This document shows, in pieces, positions 17,220-26,458 of a DNA stretch of 64,000 nt (positions within the stretch are counted from its first letter, which is position 1; each line of letters opens with the position of its first letter). Where the stretch lies: assembly GCA_910584585.1 (NCBI GenBank), contig CAJUBP010000006.1, forward strand, positions 63,136 to 127,135, in the 5' to 3' direction. Under the pieces are notes generated by a model. It had not been told where the DNA came from. It saw nothing but the letters and a program-made list of their open reading frames with translations, and did no database searches. The stretch is from an uncultured Lachnospiraceae bacterium (GTDB taxonomy: Bacteria; Bacillota; Clostridia; Lachnospirales; Lachnospiraceae). The position numbers were made by a program, and so were the translations under genes.

Positions 17220-18373
17220 GGAACCGTTATGAGTTCTGGTTTTGCGCCCTTCCTTCCATCTCCGGCAGAAAGAAAATCCATATGAAGGGCATATTTCCGG
17301 AGGCGGAAGAGATTTACCGAAGGAATCCGAAAGAACTGCAGAAAAGATGCGGATTAACGGACAAAGAGAAGGCTGTTTTGTCGGAAGGCCAGAAATTGAC
17401 AGCGGCTGAATTGGATGAAAACATGGCGGATTGTATACAAAAAGGCATTAATCTGATATGTTTTGAGGACAGGGAGTATCCCAGCCGGCTAAGGCACATC
17501 TATAATCCTCCCTACAGCCTGTATGTCAGAGGCGGTCTTCCCAGGGAGTCAGCTCCCGCTGTTGCAGTAATAGGAGCCAGAAATTGTTCTGTCTACGGGA
17601 CAAGGACAGCGGAACGGATCGGCATGCAATTGGCAGAGCGCGGAGTATCTGTGATCAGCGGAATGGCCTTAGGGATTGACGGCGCGGGCCATCGGGGCGC
17701 CCTTCGGGCACTGAGAGCCGGCGGAACAAAAGACGCGGAACAGAACTCAGAGGGACGCCGTACAGGAAGGACTTACGGAATTCTGGGCTGCGGCGCGGAT
17801 ATCTGTTATCCCGCCGGCCACAGGGAATTATATGAGGAATTGATAAGACAGGGAGGCGTGATTTCTGAATATCCGCCGGGCGTAAGCCCAAGGGCTATGT
17901 TTTTCCCCCAGAGGAACCGGATTATCAGCGGCCTTTCCGACGGCGTGATTGTGGTGGAGGCCAGGGAGAAAAGCGGTGCGCTGATAACGGCAGATTTTGC
18001 CCTGGAGCAGGGAAAAGAAGTCTACGGAGTGCCCGGAAGGATTTCAGATTCGCTGAGCCAGGGCACAAACCGGCTGCTCCGCCAGGGCGCAGGAATTTTT
18101 TTGTCGGTGGAAGACTTTTTGAAAGAAATGGATATTTTTACAGCTTTTATAGAAGCTTCTGATAAAAAACCGAAATTATCACTTGAAAAATCAGAAAGGT
18201 TGGTGTATAGTTGTCTGGATTTAAGTCCAAAAAATCTGGACATGCTTTTAGCGGAAACCATGTTTTCTTTCCCGGAGCTTATGGAAAATCTGGAATCTCT
18301 GAGGAAGAAAGGATGTATACTGGAAGTATATCATAATTATTATATCAGGTCAGAACTTTCTGACTTCCCATAA
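17216..18373 (+). CDS. dprA: DNA-processing protein DprA
   Basis: A 385-residue protein that loads RecA on incoming single-stranded DNA. The Rossmann-like core has AVIGARNCSVYGTRTA, GVSVISGMALGIDGAGHRGAL and RNRIISGLSDGVIVVEAREKSGALITADFALEQGKEVYGVPG. About 25 extra residues rich in Arg/Gly/Glu (roughly 170-195) are inserted after GALRA where most homologues go straight to TIAVLG-type sequence. A C-terminal winged-helix-like part follows. The ATGA overlap with comM shows translational coupling. Confidence 0.9.
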   Translation: MRNRYEFWFCALPSISGRKKIHMKGIFPEAEEIYRRNPKELQKRCGLTDKEKAVLSEGQKLTAAELDENMADCIQKGINLICFEDREYPSRLRHIYNPPYSLYVRGGLPRESAPAVAVIGARNCSVYGTRTAERIGMQLAERGVSVISGMALGIDGAGHRGALRALRAGGTKDAEQNSEGRRTGRTYGILGCGADICYPAGHRELYEELIRQGGVISEYPPGVSPRAMFFPQRNRIISGLSDGVIVVEAREKSGALITADFALEQGKEVYGVPGRISDSLSQGTNRLLRQGAGIFLSVEDFLKEMDIFTAFIEASDKKPKLSLEKSERLVYSCLDLSPKNLDMLLAETMFSFPELMENLESLRKKGCILEVYHNYYIRSELSDFP

Positions 18374-18396
18374 AGGATAATTAAAGGAGCAGGCAC

Positions 18397-20481
18397 ATGG
18401 CAAAATATCTTGTAATCGTGGAATCACCGGCAAAGGTGAAGACAATCAAAAAATTTCTTGGAAAGAATTATGAAGTGGCGGCTTCCAACGGACATGTGAG
18501 GGATTTACCCAAGAGCCAGCTTGGAATAGACGTGGAACATGATTATGAACCCAAATATATCACCATACGGGGAAAAGGAGACATTCTTGCCAATCTTCGG
18601 AAGGAAGTAAAAAAAGCAGAGAAAGTATATCTGGCAACGGACCCTGACCGGGAGGGAGAAGCCATCTCCTGGCATTTGTCCAAAGCGCTGAAATTGGAAG
18701 ATAAGCACGTATACCGGATCAGCTTCAACGAGATCACCAAAAACGCGGTGAAGACTTCTTTGAAACAGGCCAGGGAAATCGACATGAACCTGGTGGACGC
18801 CCAGCAGGCCAGGCGCATGCTGGACCGCATGGTGGGCTACCGGATCAGCCCCTTGCTGTGGGCAAAGGTCAAACGGGGCTTAAGCGCAGGGCGGGTTCAG
18901 TCTGTGGCCCTTAGGATTATCTGCGACAGAGAAGAGGAGATCAATGCCTTTATTCCGGAAGAATACTGGACGCTGGATGCGCAGCTTGCGGTTCCCGGAG
19001 AGAAAAAAGCCCTTTCCGCCAAATTTTACGGAGACGAAAAGGGGAAGCTGACCATAAGTTCCAGAGAAGAGATGGATCGGGTCTTAAAGAAGCTGGAAAA
19101 AGAGAATTATCGGGTGCTGGATGTAAAGAAAGGAGAGCGGACCAGAAAGGCCCCGCTGCCCTTTACCACCAGCACGCTTCAGCAGGAAGCAGCCAAGACA
19201 CTGAATTTTTCCACTCAGAAAACTATGCGCCTGGCTCAGCAGCTCTATGAAGGCGTAGACATTAAGGGCCAGGGAACCGTAGGTATTATCACCTATCTGA
19301 GAACAGACTCTGTCCGGGTTTCTGAAGAGGCGGATCAGGCGGCCAGGGAGTATATCAAGTCCTCTTACGGTGAGAATTACGTGGCCAAAGGCGGTCAGGA
19401 GCGGAAAGGCTCCGGCAAGATCCAGGACGCCCATGAGGCAATCCGTCCTTCTGATATTACAAGAACGCCGGTTATGATTAAGGAATCCTTAAGCCGGGAT
19501 CAGTTCCGCCTGTATCAATTGATTTGGAAACGGTTTACAGCAAGCCGCATGAGCAGCGCTGTATACGAGACCACTTCCATTCAAATCGGTGCAGGGGAAT
19601 TCCGGTTCCATGTGTCTGCCTCCAGAGTCGTGTTTGAAGGTTTTATGTCTGTTTACACCAGTGAAGAAGATGAAAAAGGGGAGAATAATGTTCTGCTGAA
19701 ATCGCTGGAGAAGGACACGGAACTGAAATTAAAAGAACTGGAAGAGAAGCAGCATTTTACCCAGCCGCCGGCTCATTTTACAGAAGCGTCCCTGGTAAAG
19801 GCATTAGAAGAACAGGGCATCGGGCGCCCCAGCACTTATGCGCCCACCATCACTACGCTGCTGGGCAGAAGGTATGTGGTCAAAGAAAATAAGAACCTGT
19901 ATATTACAGAACTGGGAGAAGCGGTGAATTCCATTATGCTGGAAGCCTTTCCCACCATTGTGGATGAGAATTTCACAGCAAATATGGAATCCCTGCTGGA
20001 TAAAGTGGCGGAGGGCGCCATCGGATGGAAAGCCGTGGTCAGCAATTTCTATCCGGATTTGGAAGAAGCAGTGCAGGCTGCGGAGCAGGAACTGGAGAAG
20101 ATTCAGATTGAAGATGAAGTCACAGATGTGATCTGTGATCTCTGCGGCCGGAATATGGTGGTGAAATACGGCCCTCACGGGAAATTTCTGGCCTGCCCAG
20201 GATTCCCGGAATGCCGCAACACCAAGCCTTATCTGGAGAAAATCGGCGTGGCCTGTCCCCAGTGCGGAAAAGAAGTCGTTCTCAAAAAGACGAAAAAGGG
20301 AAGAAAATATTACGGGTGCGAAGACAATCCCGAATGTGATTTTATGAGCTGGCAGAGACCCTCTTCTGAAAAATGTCCGGAATGCGGCAGCTATATGGTG
20401 GAAAAGGGCAATAAGCTGGTCTGCGCAGAAAAACAGTGCGGATTTGTAAAGGAAAGGCAAAAAGAGGAACAAAATCAGTGA
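18397..20481 (+). CDS. topA: DNA topoisomerase I
   Basis: A 694-residue type IA topoisomerase that relaxes negative supercoils. The TOPRIM domain opens with LVIVESPAKVKTIKKFLG and contains YLATDPDREGEAISWHL. The active-site tyrosine is Tyr300 in GIITYLRTDS. Three C-terminal zinc ribbons are visible: CDLC...CPGFPEC, CPQC...CEDNPEC and CPEC...CAEKQC. Length is typical for Firmicutes. It follows dprA by 23 bases, the same order as in Bacillus. Confidence 0.96.
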   Translation: MAKYLVIVESPAKVKTIKKFLGKNYEVAASNGHVRDLPKSQLGIDVEHDYEPKYITIRGKGDILANLRKEVKKAEKVYLATDPDREGEAISWHLSKALKLEDKHVYRISFNEITKNAVKTSLKQAREIDMNLVDAQQARRMLDRMVGYRISPLLWAKVKRGLSAGRVQSVALRIICDREEEINAFIPEEYWTLDAQLAVPGEKKALSAKFYGDEKGKLTISSREEMDRVLKKLEKENYRVLDVKKGERTRKAPLPFTTSTLQQEAAKTLNFSTQKTMRLAQQLYEGVDIKGQGTVGIITYLRTDSVRVSEEADQAAREYIKSSYGENYVAKGGQERKGSGKIQDAHEAIRPSDITRTPVMIKESLSRDQFRLYQLIWKRFTASRMSSAVYETTSIQIGAGEFRFHVSASRVVFEGFMSVYTSEEDEKGENNVLLKSLEKDTELKLKELEEKQHFTQPPAHFTEASLVKALEEQGIGRPSTYAPTITTLLGRRYVVKENKNLYITELGEAVNSIMLEAFPTIVDENFTANMESLLDKVAEGAIGWKAVVSNFYPDLEEAVQAAEQELEKIQIEDEVTDVICDLCGRNMVVKYGPHGKFLACPGFPECRNTKPYLEKIGVACPQCGKEVVLKKTKKGRKYYGCEDNPECDFMSWQRPSSEKCPECGSYMVEKGNKLVCAEKQCGFVKERQKEEQNQ

Positions 20482-20527
20482 GTTGGAATAGTTAGAAAAT
20501 ATTAATTTCTGCCAAAGAAAATATGAA

Positions 20528-20542
20528 AAATGTCAGAAAGTT
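20528..20542. promoter_or_regulatory. candidate CodY box ahead of codY
   Basis: AAATGTCAGAAAGTT differs at three of 15 positions from the CodY consensus AATTTTCWGAAAATT. It lies just upstream of the codY -35 box, which would allow autoregulation. Confidence 0.4.
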
Positions 20543-20543
20543 A

Positions 20544-20572
20544 TTGAAATTTGTCGGAAAGCATGGTAGAAT
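20544..20572 (+). promoter_or_regulatory. codY promoter
   Basis: TTGAAA (20544-20549), 17 bases, TAGAAT (20567-20572): close to the SigA consensus. The codY ATG is 48 bases further on. Confidence 0.65.
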
Positions 20573-20619
20573 TCAAAATAATACAGCAGGTGTTTAAATT
20601 TTAACGCGGGAGGAGTTTT

Positions 20620-21408
20620 ATGGGTGTCCAGTTGTTAGATAAGACAAGAAAAATCAATAAATTACTTCATAACAATAATTCCTCGAAAGTTGTCTTCAGC
20701 GATATTTGCGAAGTTTTGACGGAGATTTTGGATTCCAACATTCTTGTAATCAGCAAGAAAGGCAAGGTGCTTGGAACCAGCCGCAGCGAGGACACGGAGG
20801 AAATCAAAGAGCTGATTGCAGACGAAGTGGGAGGTTTTATTGATCCGCTGTTGAATGAACGTTTGCTGGGCATTTTATCCACCAAAGAGAATGTCAATCT
20901 CGAGACCCTTGGATTTGTTTCCGAGGATGTGCGCAGGTACCGGGCGATTATTACTCCCATAGACATTGCGGGAGAGAGGCTGGGAACCTTGTTTGTATAC
21001 CGTCTGGAACAGCAGTATGACATTGACGATATTATTTTAAGTGAATACGGAACAACCGTAGTGGGGCTGGAGATGATGCGCTCCGTCAATGAGGAAAACG
21101 CGGAGGAGAACCGGAAGGTTCAGATTGTCAAGTCCGCTATCGGCACACTTTCCTTTTCCGAATTGGAAGCGATTACGCATATTTTTGACGAAATGGAAGG
21201 CAGGGAAGGCATTCTGGTGGCAAGCAAGATTGCGGATCGGGTAGGGATTACCAGAAGCGTGATTGTCAATGCTTTGAGGAAATTTGAAAGCGCCGGGGTA
21301 ATTGAATCCCGCTCTTCAGGGATGAAGGGCACTTACATAAAGGTATTGAACGACGTGGTATTTGACGAATTGGATAAGATTAAAAAAGAGAATACGAAAC
21401 ATAACTAA
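20620..21408 (+). CDS. codY: GTP- and branched-chain-amino-acid-responsive repressor CodY
   Basis: A 262-residue global repressor of stationary-phase and nitrogen-starvation genes. The N-terminal GAF domain binds isoleucine/valine and the C terminus holds a winged helix: ASKIADRVGITRSVIVNALRKFESAGVIESRSSGMKGTYIKVLN, nearly the family consensus. Length matches. GGGAGGAG stands ahead of the ATG. It lies directly before the flagellar operon as in Bacillus, where CodY also represses motility; the usual clpQ and clpY partners are missing here. Confidence 0.95.
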   Translation: MGVQLLDKTRKINKLLHNNNSSKVVFSDICEVLTEILDSNILVISKKGKVLGTSRSEDTEEIKELIADEVGGFIDPLLNERLLGILSTKENVNLETLGFVSEDVRRYRAIITPIDIAGERLGTLFVYRLEQQYDIDDIILSEYGTTVVGLEMMRSVNEENAEENRKVQIVKSAIGTLSFSELEAITHIFDEMEGREGILVASKIADRVGITRSVIVNALRKFESAGVIESRSSGMKGTYIKVLNDVVFDELDKIKKENTKHN

Positions 21409-21428
21409 ACGGATTTGGTTATTTGATT

Positions 21429-21488
21429 GCAAAAGGGATTTGTAGGCTGCAGCTATAAGCGTAGACTGTGGACATAAGTCCCCTTTTG
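21429..21488 (+). terminator. stem-loop behind codY
   Basis: GCAAAAGGGATT (21429-21440) can pair imperfectly with AGTCCCCTTTTGT (21476-21488); about 35 bases separate the arms. There is no clear T-run after it. It could end the codY message or be a structured leader. Confidence 0.35.
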
Positions 21489-21575
21489 TATGTAAGAAAA
21501 TTGGAAGTAATAGTGGGTACATCGGCGGTATGACACAAGATAGGGGAAAAATCACAAAAAACTGCAAAAAAATAC

Positions 21576-21603
21576 TTGCATTATCAGTAGGATAATTTAT
21601 AAT
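21576..21603 (+). promoter_or_regulatory. promoter of the flagellar supercluster
   Basis: TTGCAT (21576-21581), 16 bases, TATAAT (21598-21603), about 68 bases ahead of flgB. This is a SigA-like promoter; I see no SigD-type (TAAA...GCCGATAA) element here. Confidence 0.6.
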
Positions 21604-21671
21604 ATAGAAGAATAGGATTTTATATCAGCATGGGGGAGTAGGGAAATCTCAAAAGAAAGGAGCCACAGAGA

Positions 21672-22070
21672 ATGATTACCAGCGGTATATATGATTACAT
21701 TGATATTATGAATAAAGCGGCAGACGCTTCCTGGCTGCGGGAAACTGCCATCAGCCAGAATATTGCCAATGGAGACACGCCGGGGTATAAGCGGCAGGAT
21801 GTGAATTTTGAAGGACTTCTCCAGCGGGAAATCGGGAAGATGAAATATGTCTCGTTAGATGAGAAAGTCAGTGAGATCAACAAGGGCCATATGGATCACC
21901 TGGATGCGGAAATTTATACCGATATTGAGAATTATTCGTACCGCTTAGACACCAACAGCGTCGATCCGGAACAGGAATACGCGGAACTCGCGTCTACGAG
22001 AATTCAGTACAACGCGCTGATTGACAGCATGACCAAAGAATTTCAGCGAATTAAGAGCGTTATCAAGTAG
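21672..22070 (+). CDS. flgB: flagellar proximal rod protein FlgB
   Basis: A 132-residue rod subunit exported by the flagellar secretion system. It has the rod/hook family N-terminal pattern WLRETAISQNIANGDTPGYKRQDVNF and a C-terminal heptad helix EYAELASTRIQYNALIDSMTKEFQRIKSVI. First gene of the supercluster, with AAAGGAG upstream of the ATG. Length is typical. Confidence 0.94.
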   Translation: MITSGIYDYIDIMNKAADASWLRETAISQNIANGDTPGYKRQDVNFEGLLQREIGKMKYVSLDEKVSEINKGHMDHLDAEIYTDIENYSYRLDTNSVDPEQEYAELASTRIQYNALIDSMTKEFQRIKSVIK

Positions 22071-22102
22071 GATGAAAAATAAAAAAGATTGGAGGAATGG
22101 AA

Positions 22103-22543
22103 ATGTCATTATTTCAGTCATTTGATATCAATACATCAGCATTGACTGCGCAGCGGTTCCGTATGGATGTGATTTCCGAGAACGTCGCGAATGTTACAAC
22201 CACCAGAACCGAAGACGGAACGCCTTATACCCGTAAGATTGTAACATTCCGGGAGAAGAAAGTAACGCCTTTCAGCAAGGTGTTAAGCAACACCCAGGCC
22301 GCTTATCTGGGCAACGGGGTGAAGGTGTCCAGAGTTTCTGAGGATACAGACAGTGAATACGTGATGAAATACGATCCTTCCCATCCGGACGCAGATGAGA
22401 ATGGATATGTATCTTATCCCAATGTTAATATCATCACAGAGATGACAAATATGATAGACGCCAGCCGGTCTTATGAAGCGAATTTAACAGCGTTTGAGAC
22501 CAGCAAGGCAATTGCGTTAAAGGGTTTGGAGCTGGGCAAGTAA
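22103..22543 (+). CDS. flgC: flagellar proximal rod protein FlgC
   Basis: A 146-residue rod protein. FQSFDINTSALTAQRFRMDVISENVANVTTTRTEDGTPYTRK at the N terminus and MIDASRSYEANLTAFETSKAIALKGLELGK at the C terminus are the classic FlgC ends. ATG at 22103 is preferred to the one at 22097, because GGAGG ends only one base before the latter. A 93-base gap with a T-run and a small hairpin follows before fliE. Confidence 0.94.
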   Translation: MSLFQSFDINTSALTAQRFRMDVISENVANVTTTRTEDGTPYTRKIVTFREKKVTPFSKVLSNTQAAYLGNGVKVSRVSEDTDSEYVMKYDPSHPDADENGYVSYPNVNIITEMTNMIDASRSYEANLTAFETSKAIALKGLELGK

Positions 22544-22636
22544 CTTAATCATTCTTTTTTTCTGCTGTCCGGCAGAGTATACAGGTGATGGGTTACGCCG
22601 AAAGATAAGAAACAGGGTCAGGGAGGCTTTTTAATT

Positions 22637-22948
22637 ATGGACATATCAGTATTGAATAATGTAGGGTCAGAGTACATAAAGAACGCAGCGTTAAAGAATG
22701 AACAGATTACCGTTGGGGACAAAGGATTTGAAAGCGTGTTTCAGTCAGCCATGGATATGGTCAATGAGGCAAACAATGCCCAGAATAAAGTAGAAGAGGC
22801 AGAGATGCAGTTTATGCTGGGATATGCCACGAATACCCATGAATTGACGGCAATACAGGAGAAAGCAGACATAGCTTTGAATTATACCACAGCGGTCAGA
22901 GATAAAATGCTTGAAGCCTACAAAGAGATTATGAATATGCAGATCTAA
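22637..22948 (+). CDS. fliE: flagellar hook-basal body adaptor FliE
   Basis: A 103-residue junction protein between the MS ring/export gate and the rod. The C-terminal half matches FliE: FESVFQSAMDMVNEANNAQNKVEEAEMQFMLG, TNTHELTAIQEKADIALNYTTAVRDKMLEAYKEIMNMQI. Position between flgC and fliF is canonical. Confidence 0.93.
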   Translation: MDISVLNNVGSEYIKNAALKNEQITVGDKGFESVFQSAMDMVNEANNAQNKVEEAEMQFMLGYATNTHELTAIQEKADIALNYTTAVRDKMLEAYKEIMNMQI

Positions 22949-23000
22949 CATTTTATGTAAACAAATGAATATCATATGAACGGGATAGGTGGAGAGTCAC

Positions 23001-24611
23001 ATGCAGGAAAGAATTAGAGAGGTTCCCCAAAGGGTCCTCGAATGGTGGAATAAGTTTTCTGTCAAACAGAAGACTTTGATTGCGAGTATCGCAGTTGCGG
23101 TGATTGTAGGATTGATTATTGTCACCAAAGTCTTGACAACGCCTACGATGGTGCCGATCAGAAGCTGTGCGGATACGAAAGAAGCGGCTCAGGTCAAGGA
23201 ATTGCTGGAAGGAGAGCAGATATATTATGAAGTCTCAGACGACGGACTTGAATTCCAGGTGAAAGCAGAGGACAGAGCCAATGCTTCCATTTTACTGGGA
23301 GAGAATGGAATACCGGCTTCTTCTTATGATTTGAACAATGTATTTGAAGGCGGCTTCAGTACGACAGAGGCCGATAAGTCCAAGCGTTATCAGCTTTATT
23401 TGGAGAAACAGTTAGAAGAGGATTTGCAGGGATTAGACAGTGTGAATTCCGCCACTGTGAATCTGAGCATGCCGGTGGACGACGGCACGGTGCTGGCGCT
23501 TCAGGAAGATTCTTATGCGGCAGTTACCTTGTCCTTATCCGGGGAGATGGACGAAGATACGGCGGCAGGGCTGGCAAGGTGGATTGCAACGGCAATCGGC
23601 AATAAGGGGACAGATGATATTTCCATTATGGACAGTACCGGGAATATGCTGTTTTCCGGCGGAGATTCCGCGACGGCCATGGGGGCTGCCAATACACAGC
23701 TTTCCTATAAGAACAAGGCCGAGAGCGCAGTGAAGAGCCAGATAAAAGATATCATGATGGGAACCAATATGTTCAACAACGTTTCCGTTGGATTAAATCT
23801 GGATGTAAGTTTTTCAGAAACCAAAGAGACCAGCCATGAGTATTCTGTGCCGGAGGGGGAGGATCACGGACCGGTGGCCAGCAGAAGGACTTTTGAATCA
23901 GAGACTACCGGCGGCGTGGAAGGAGTCCCTGGAACAGATACCAATGATGATGATACCGGCTATATGCTGCAGGATGGGGCGACTTCCAATCAGACCACAG
24001 CAGAGTTAAATGAACAATATAATACCAACGAATTAATTCGGGAGATTACCGGCGGCGTGGGAGAAGTGGATTACGCAAATTCTTCCATCACGGTGGTGGC
24101 CAGCCAGTACCGGAATTACAATGAAGACGCCCTTAGGGCCAGCGGCCAGCTGGATGACATGACCTTCGATGAATTTGTTGCTGCAAACCGCGACAGAGTG
24201 CGGATGGATTTGGATCCGGAGTTTGTCCAGATGGTGGCGAGAGCCACAGGATTTCCGGAAGAAAACGTCATGGTTGTGGGATATGAAGTGCCGTTTTTTG
24301 AATATTCAGACAACAGCGGCCGGGGCGTGATGGACTACCTGCCTGTGGCAATTGCGCTGATTATCATGGCAATGCTGGGGTATGTGGTATTCCGCAGCAC
24401 CAGAAGGGAACAGCAGGCTGCAGAAGTGGAGCCGGAGCTTTCCGTAGAATCCCTTCTGGCGTCTACCAAAGAAGCAGAAGAGGACTCTCTGGAAGATATC
24501 GGATTCTCTGATAAATCAGAGACACGAATCCTGATAGAGAAATTTGTTGATGAGAACCCAGAGGCAGTGGCTTCTTTGCTGCGTAACTGGTTAAACGAGG
24601 AGTGGGAATAG
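23001..24611 (+). CDS. fliF: flagellar MS-ring protein FliF
   Basis: A 536-residue membrane protein forming the MS ring. Transmembrane helices lie near residues 22-45 (TLIASIAVAVIVGLIIV) and near 445-465 (YLPVAIALIIMAMLGYVVF). The ring-building domain has ANASILLGENGIPASSYDLNN and YQLYLEKQLEEDL. The C-terminal tail SDKSETRILIEKFVDENPEAVASLLRNWLNEEWE is the FliG-binding helix pair. ATG at 23001 follows AGGTGGAG; an in-frame GTG at 22989 overlaps that site. Confidence 0.95.
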   Translation: MQERIREVPQRVLEWWNKFSVKQKTLIASIAVAVIVGLIIVTKVLTTPTMVPIRSCADTKEAAQVKELLEGEQIYYEVSDDGLEFQVKAEDRANASILLGENGIPASSYDLNNVFEGGFSTTEADKSKRYQLYLEKQLEEDLQGLDSVNSATVNLSMPVDDGTVLALQEDSYAAVTLSLSGEMDEDTAAGLARWIATAIGNKGTDDISIMDSTGNMLFSGGDSATAMGAANTQLSYKNKAESAVKSQIKDIMMGTNMFNNVSVGLNLDVSFSETKETSHEYSVPEGEDHGPVASRRTFESETTGGVEGVPGTDTNDDDTGYMLQDGATSNQTTAELNEQYNTNELIREITGGVGEVDYANSSITVVASQYRNYNEDALRASGQLDDMTFDEFVAANRDRVRMDLDPEFVQMVARATGFPEENVMVVGYEVPFFEYSDNSGRGVMDYLPVAIALIIMAMLGYVVFRSTRREQQAAEVEPELSVESLLASTKEAEEDSLEDIGFSDKSETRILIEKFVDENPEAVASLLRNWLNEEWE

Positions 24612-24615
24612 AGTT

Positions 24616-25626
24616 ATGGCAAATTCAGAAGAATACAATGGCGTCCAGAAAGCGGCAATCTTGCTGATTGCGCTGGGGCCGGAAAAATCAGCTTCTATAT
24701 TCAAGCATCTGAAAGAAGAAGAAATTGAGGAACTGACTCTGGAAATTGCCAATACCAGAAGTATCTCTCCCCAGACAAAGGAAGATGTATTGAATGAATT
24801 TTATCAGGTTTGTCTGGCTCAGCAGTATATTGCGGAAGGCGGCATCGGCTATGCGAAAGAATTGCTGGAGAAGGCTCTGGGAGAAGAAAAGGCCCAGGGA
24901 GTTATCTCCAAACTTACCGCGTCTCTTCAGGTACGTCCTTTTGAGTTTGTGCGTAAGACGGATCCGGCCCAGCTGCTGAACTTTATTCAGGATGAGCATC
25001 CTCAGACAATCGCGATGATTCTGTCCTATCTTTCTGCCGGCCAGTCAGCCATGATTATCGGCTCTCTGGTTCCGGAGAAACAGGCGGATGTTGCCAAGCG
25101 TATTGCCATGATGGATCGGACTTCACCGGATGTTATTAAGGAAGTGGAGCGCGTGTTGGAACGAAAACTTTCTACTTTGGTAAATCAGGATTATACAATT
25201 GTAGGCGGCGTGGACGCCATTGTTGCTATCTTAAACACAGTAGACCGTTCTACCGAGAAGCATATTATGGAAACTCTTGAAATTGAAGAGCCTGAATTGG
25301 CAGATGAAATCCGTAAGAAGATGTTCGTATTCGAGGATATCCTTCTTCTGGACGACCGCGCCATCCAGCGTGTGCTTCGTGACGTAGACAACAATGATTT
25401 GGGCATTGCTTTGAAGGCAGCCAATGAAGATGTACAGAATGTAATCTTCAAGAATATGTCCAAACGTCTGGCAACCATGATTAAGGAAGATATGGAATTC
25501 ATGGGTCCGGTGCGTATGAAGGACGTGGAAGAAGCGCAGCAGAAGATTGTGGGTATTATACGTAAACTGGAAGATTCTGCAGAAATTGTAATCTCCAGAG
25601 GCGGAGGTGACGAGATCGTTGTCTAA
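24616..25626 (+). CDS. fliG: flagellar motor switch protein FliG
   Basis: A 336-residue C-ring protein that transmits torque from the stator. The N-terminal domain has GVQKAAILLIALGPEKSASIFKHL; the middle has DEHPQTIAMILSYL, the EHPQ-type motif; the C-terminal torque helix has LLLDDRAIQRVLRDVDNNDLGIALK with the charged residues that face MotA. Full length. It starts four bases behind fliF and its end overlaps fliH by eight bases. Confidence 0.95.
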   Translation: MANSEEYNGVQKAAILLIALGPEKSASIFKHLKEEEIEELTLEIANTRSISPQTKEDVLNEFYQVCLAQQYIAEGGIGYAKELLEKALGEEKAQGVISKLTASLQVRPFEFVRKTDPAQLLNFIQDEHPQTIAMILSYLSAGQSAMIIGSLVPEKQADVAKRIAMMDRTSPDVIKEVERVLERKLSTLVNQDYTIVGGVDAIVAILNTVDRSTEKHIMETLEIEEPELADEIRKKMFVFEDILLLDDRAIQRVLRDVDNNDLGIALKAANEDVQNVIFKNMSKRLATMIKEDMEFMGPVRMKDVEEAQQKIVGIIRKLEDSAEIVISRGGGDEIVV

Positions 25627-26446
25627 TTTGTATAAGCAGCGGTATATCGTTGCCAATGACAATAATGCAAGAATTATCAATTCCAATGCCCGTGTAGAGG
25701 AACGGATGCAGGAACTGAGAAGAGAAATGGCCAAGAAATTGGTGGCCGAAGGGCAGTCTGCCGACGGCTTTGTGGAAGGGCTGCCCATGGAACTGGTGGA
25801 CGCAGTTCCGAAGGAAGAGGAAATCAGTCCGGAGGAACTATTGGAAAATGCCAGGCAGGAAGCGGAAGAAATTCTTGCGGAAGCACGCGGCCGGGCGGAA
25901 GCAGTGCTTGCCCAGGCCAATGAACAGGCAGTTTCCATCCGGAAACAGGCGGAGGAAAGCGGCTATGAAACCGGGTATAGCAGCGGCCTTCAGGAAGGAA
26001 ATGAGAAAGCAGCCGCTGAATTGTCCCTCCAGAGAAGCCGGATGGAAGAAGAACAGCGGCGGATGGAAGAGGAATACCGGCAGAAGATTGAGGAATTGGA
26101 GCCTTATCTTGTAGATATTGTTGCAGATGTATTTGAAAAAGTATTCCATGTACAGTTTGACGATAAGAAGGAAATTTTGATTTATCTGATCCAGCAGACA
26201 ATTTTAAGCACGGAAGGAACGAAAGACTTCCAGGTAAGAGTGAGTCTGAAAGATTATGAATTTATGGAAACTCATAAGAATGAGATTACAGAACGGGTCG
26301 GAGGGGCCGTACATGTGGAAATCATGGCGGACGCAAGTTTAAGCGAGCGTCAGTGCATGATTGAAACAGATTCGGGTATCTTTGACTGCGGTTTGGACGT
26401 ACAGCTGGATCACCTGATCAAAGCGCTGCGGTCATTAAGTTTGTGA
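25619..26446 (+). CDS. fliH: flagellar export ATPase regulator FliH
   Basis: A 275-residue protein that binds and restrains the FliI ATPase. It has a long Glu/Gln/Arg-rich coiled coil from about residue 70 to 160 with repeated Ala/Glu heptads (EILAEARGRAEAVLAQANEQA) and a C-terminal globular VDIVADVFEKVFH region. The best start is TTG at 25619, nine bases behind GGAGGTG and overlapping the fliG stop; GTG at 25607 is inside the site. Low overall conservation is usual for FliH; context makes the call. Confidence 0.85.
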   Translation: MSNLYKQRYIVANDNNARIINSNARVEERMQELRREMAKKLVAEGQSADGFVEGLPMELVDAVPKEEEISPEELLENARQEAEEILAEARGRAEAVLAQANEQAVSIRKQAEESGYETGYSSGLQEGNEKAAAELSLQRSRMEEEQRRMEEEYRQKIEELEPYLVDIVADVFEKVFHVQFDDKKEILIYLIQQTILSTEGTKDFQVRVSLKDYEFMETHKNEITERVGGAVHVEIMADASLSERQCMIETDSGIFDCGLDVQLDHLIKALRSLSL

Positions 26447-26458
26447 GGAAGAAATACT

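Noticed and set aside
19804..20472. A 222-codon minus-strand frame opposite the end of topA
   Set aside because: It is a shadow of the topA zinc-ribbon region, which is certain.
21409..21671. A c-di-GMP or purine riboswitch ahead of flgB
   Set aside because: I looked for the GEMM core and purine-aptamer joining sequences and saw neither; only a weak stem-loop and a SigA promoter are present.
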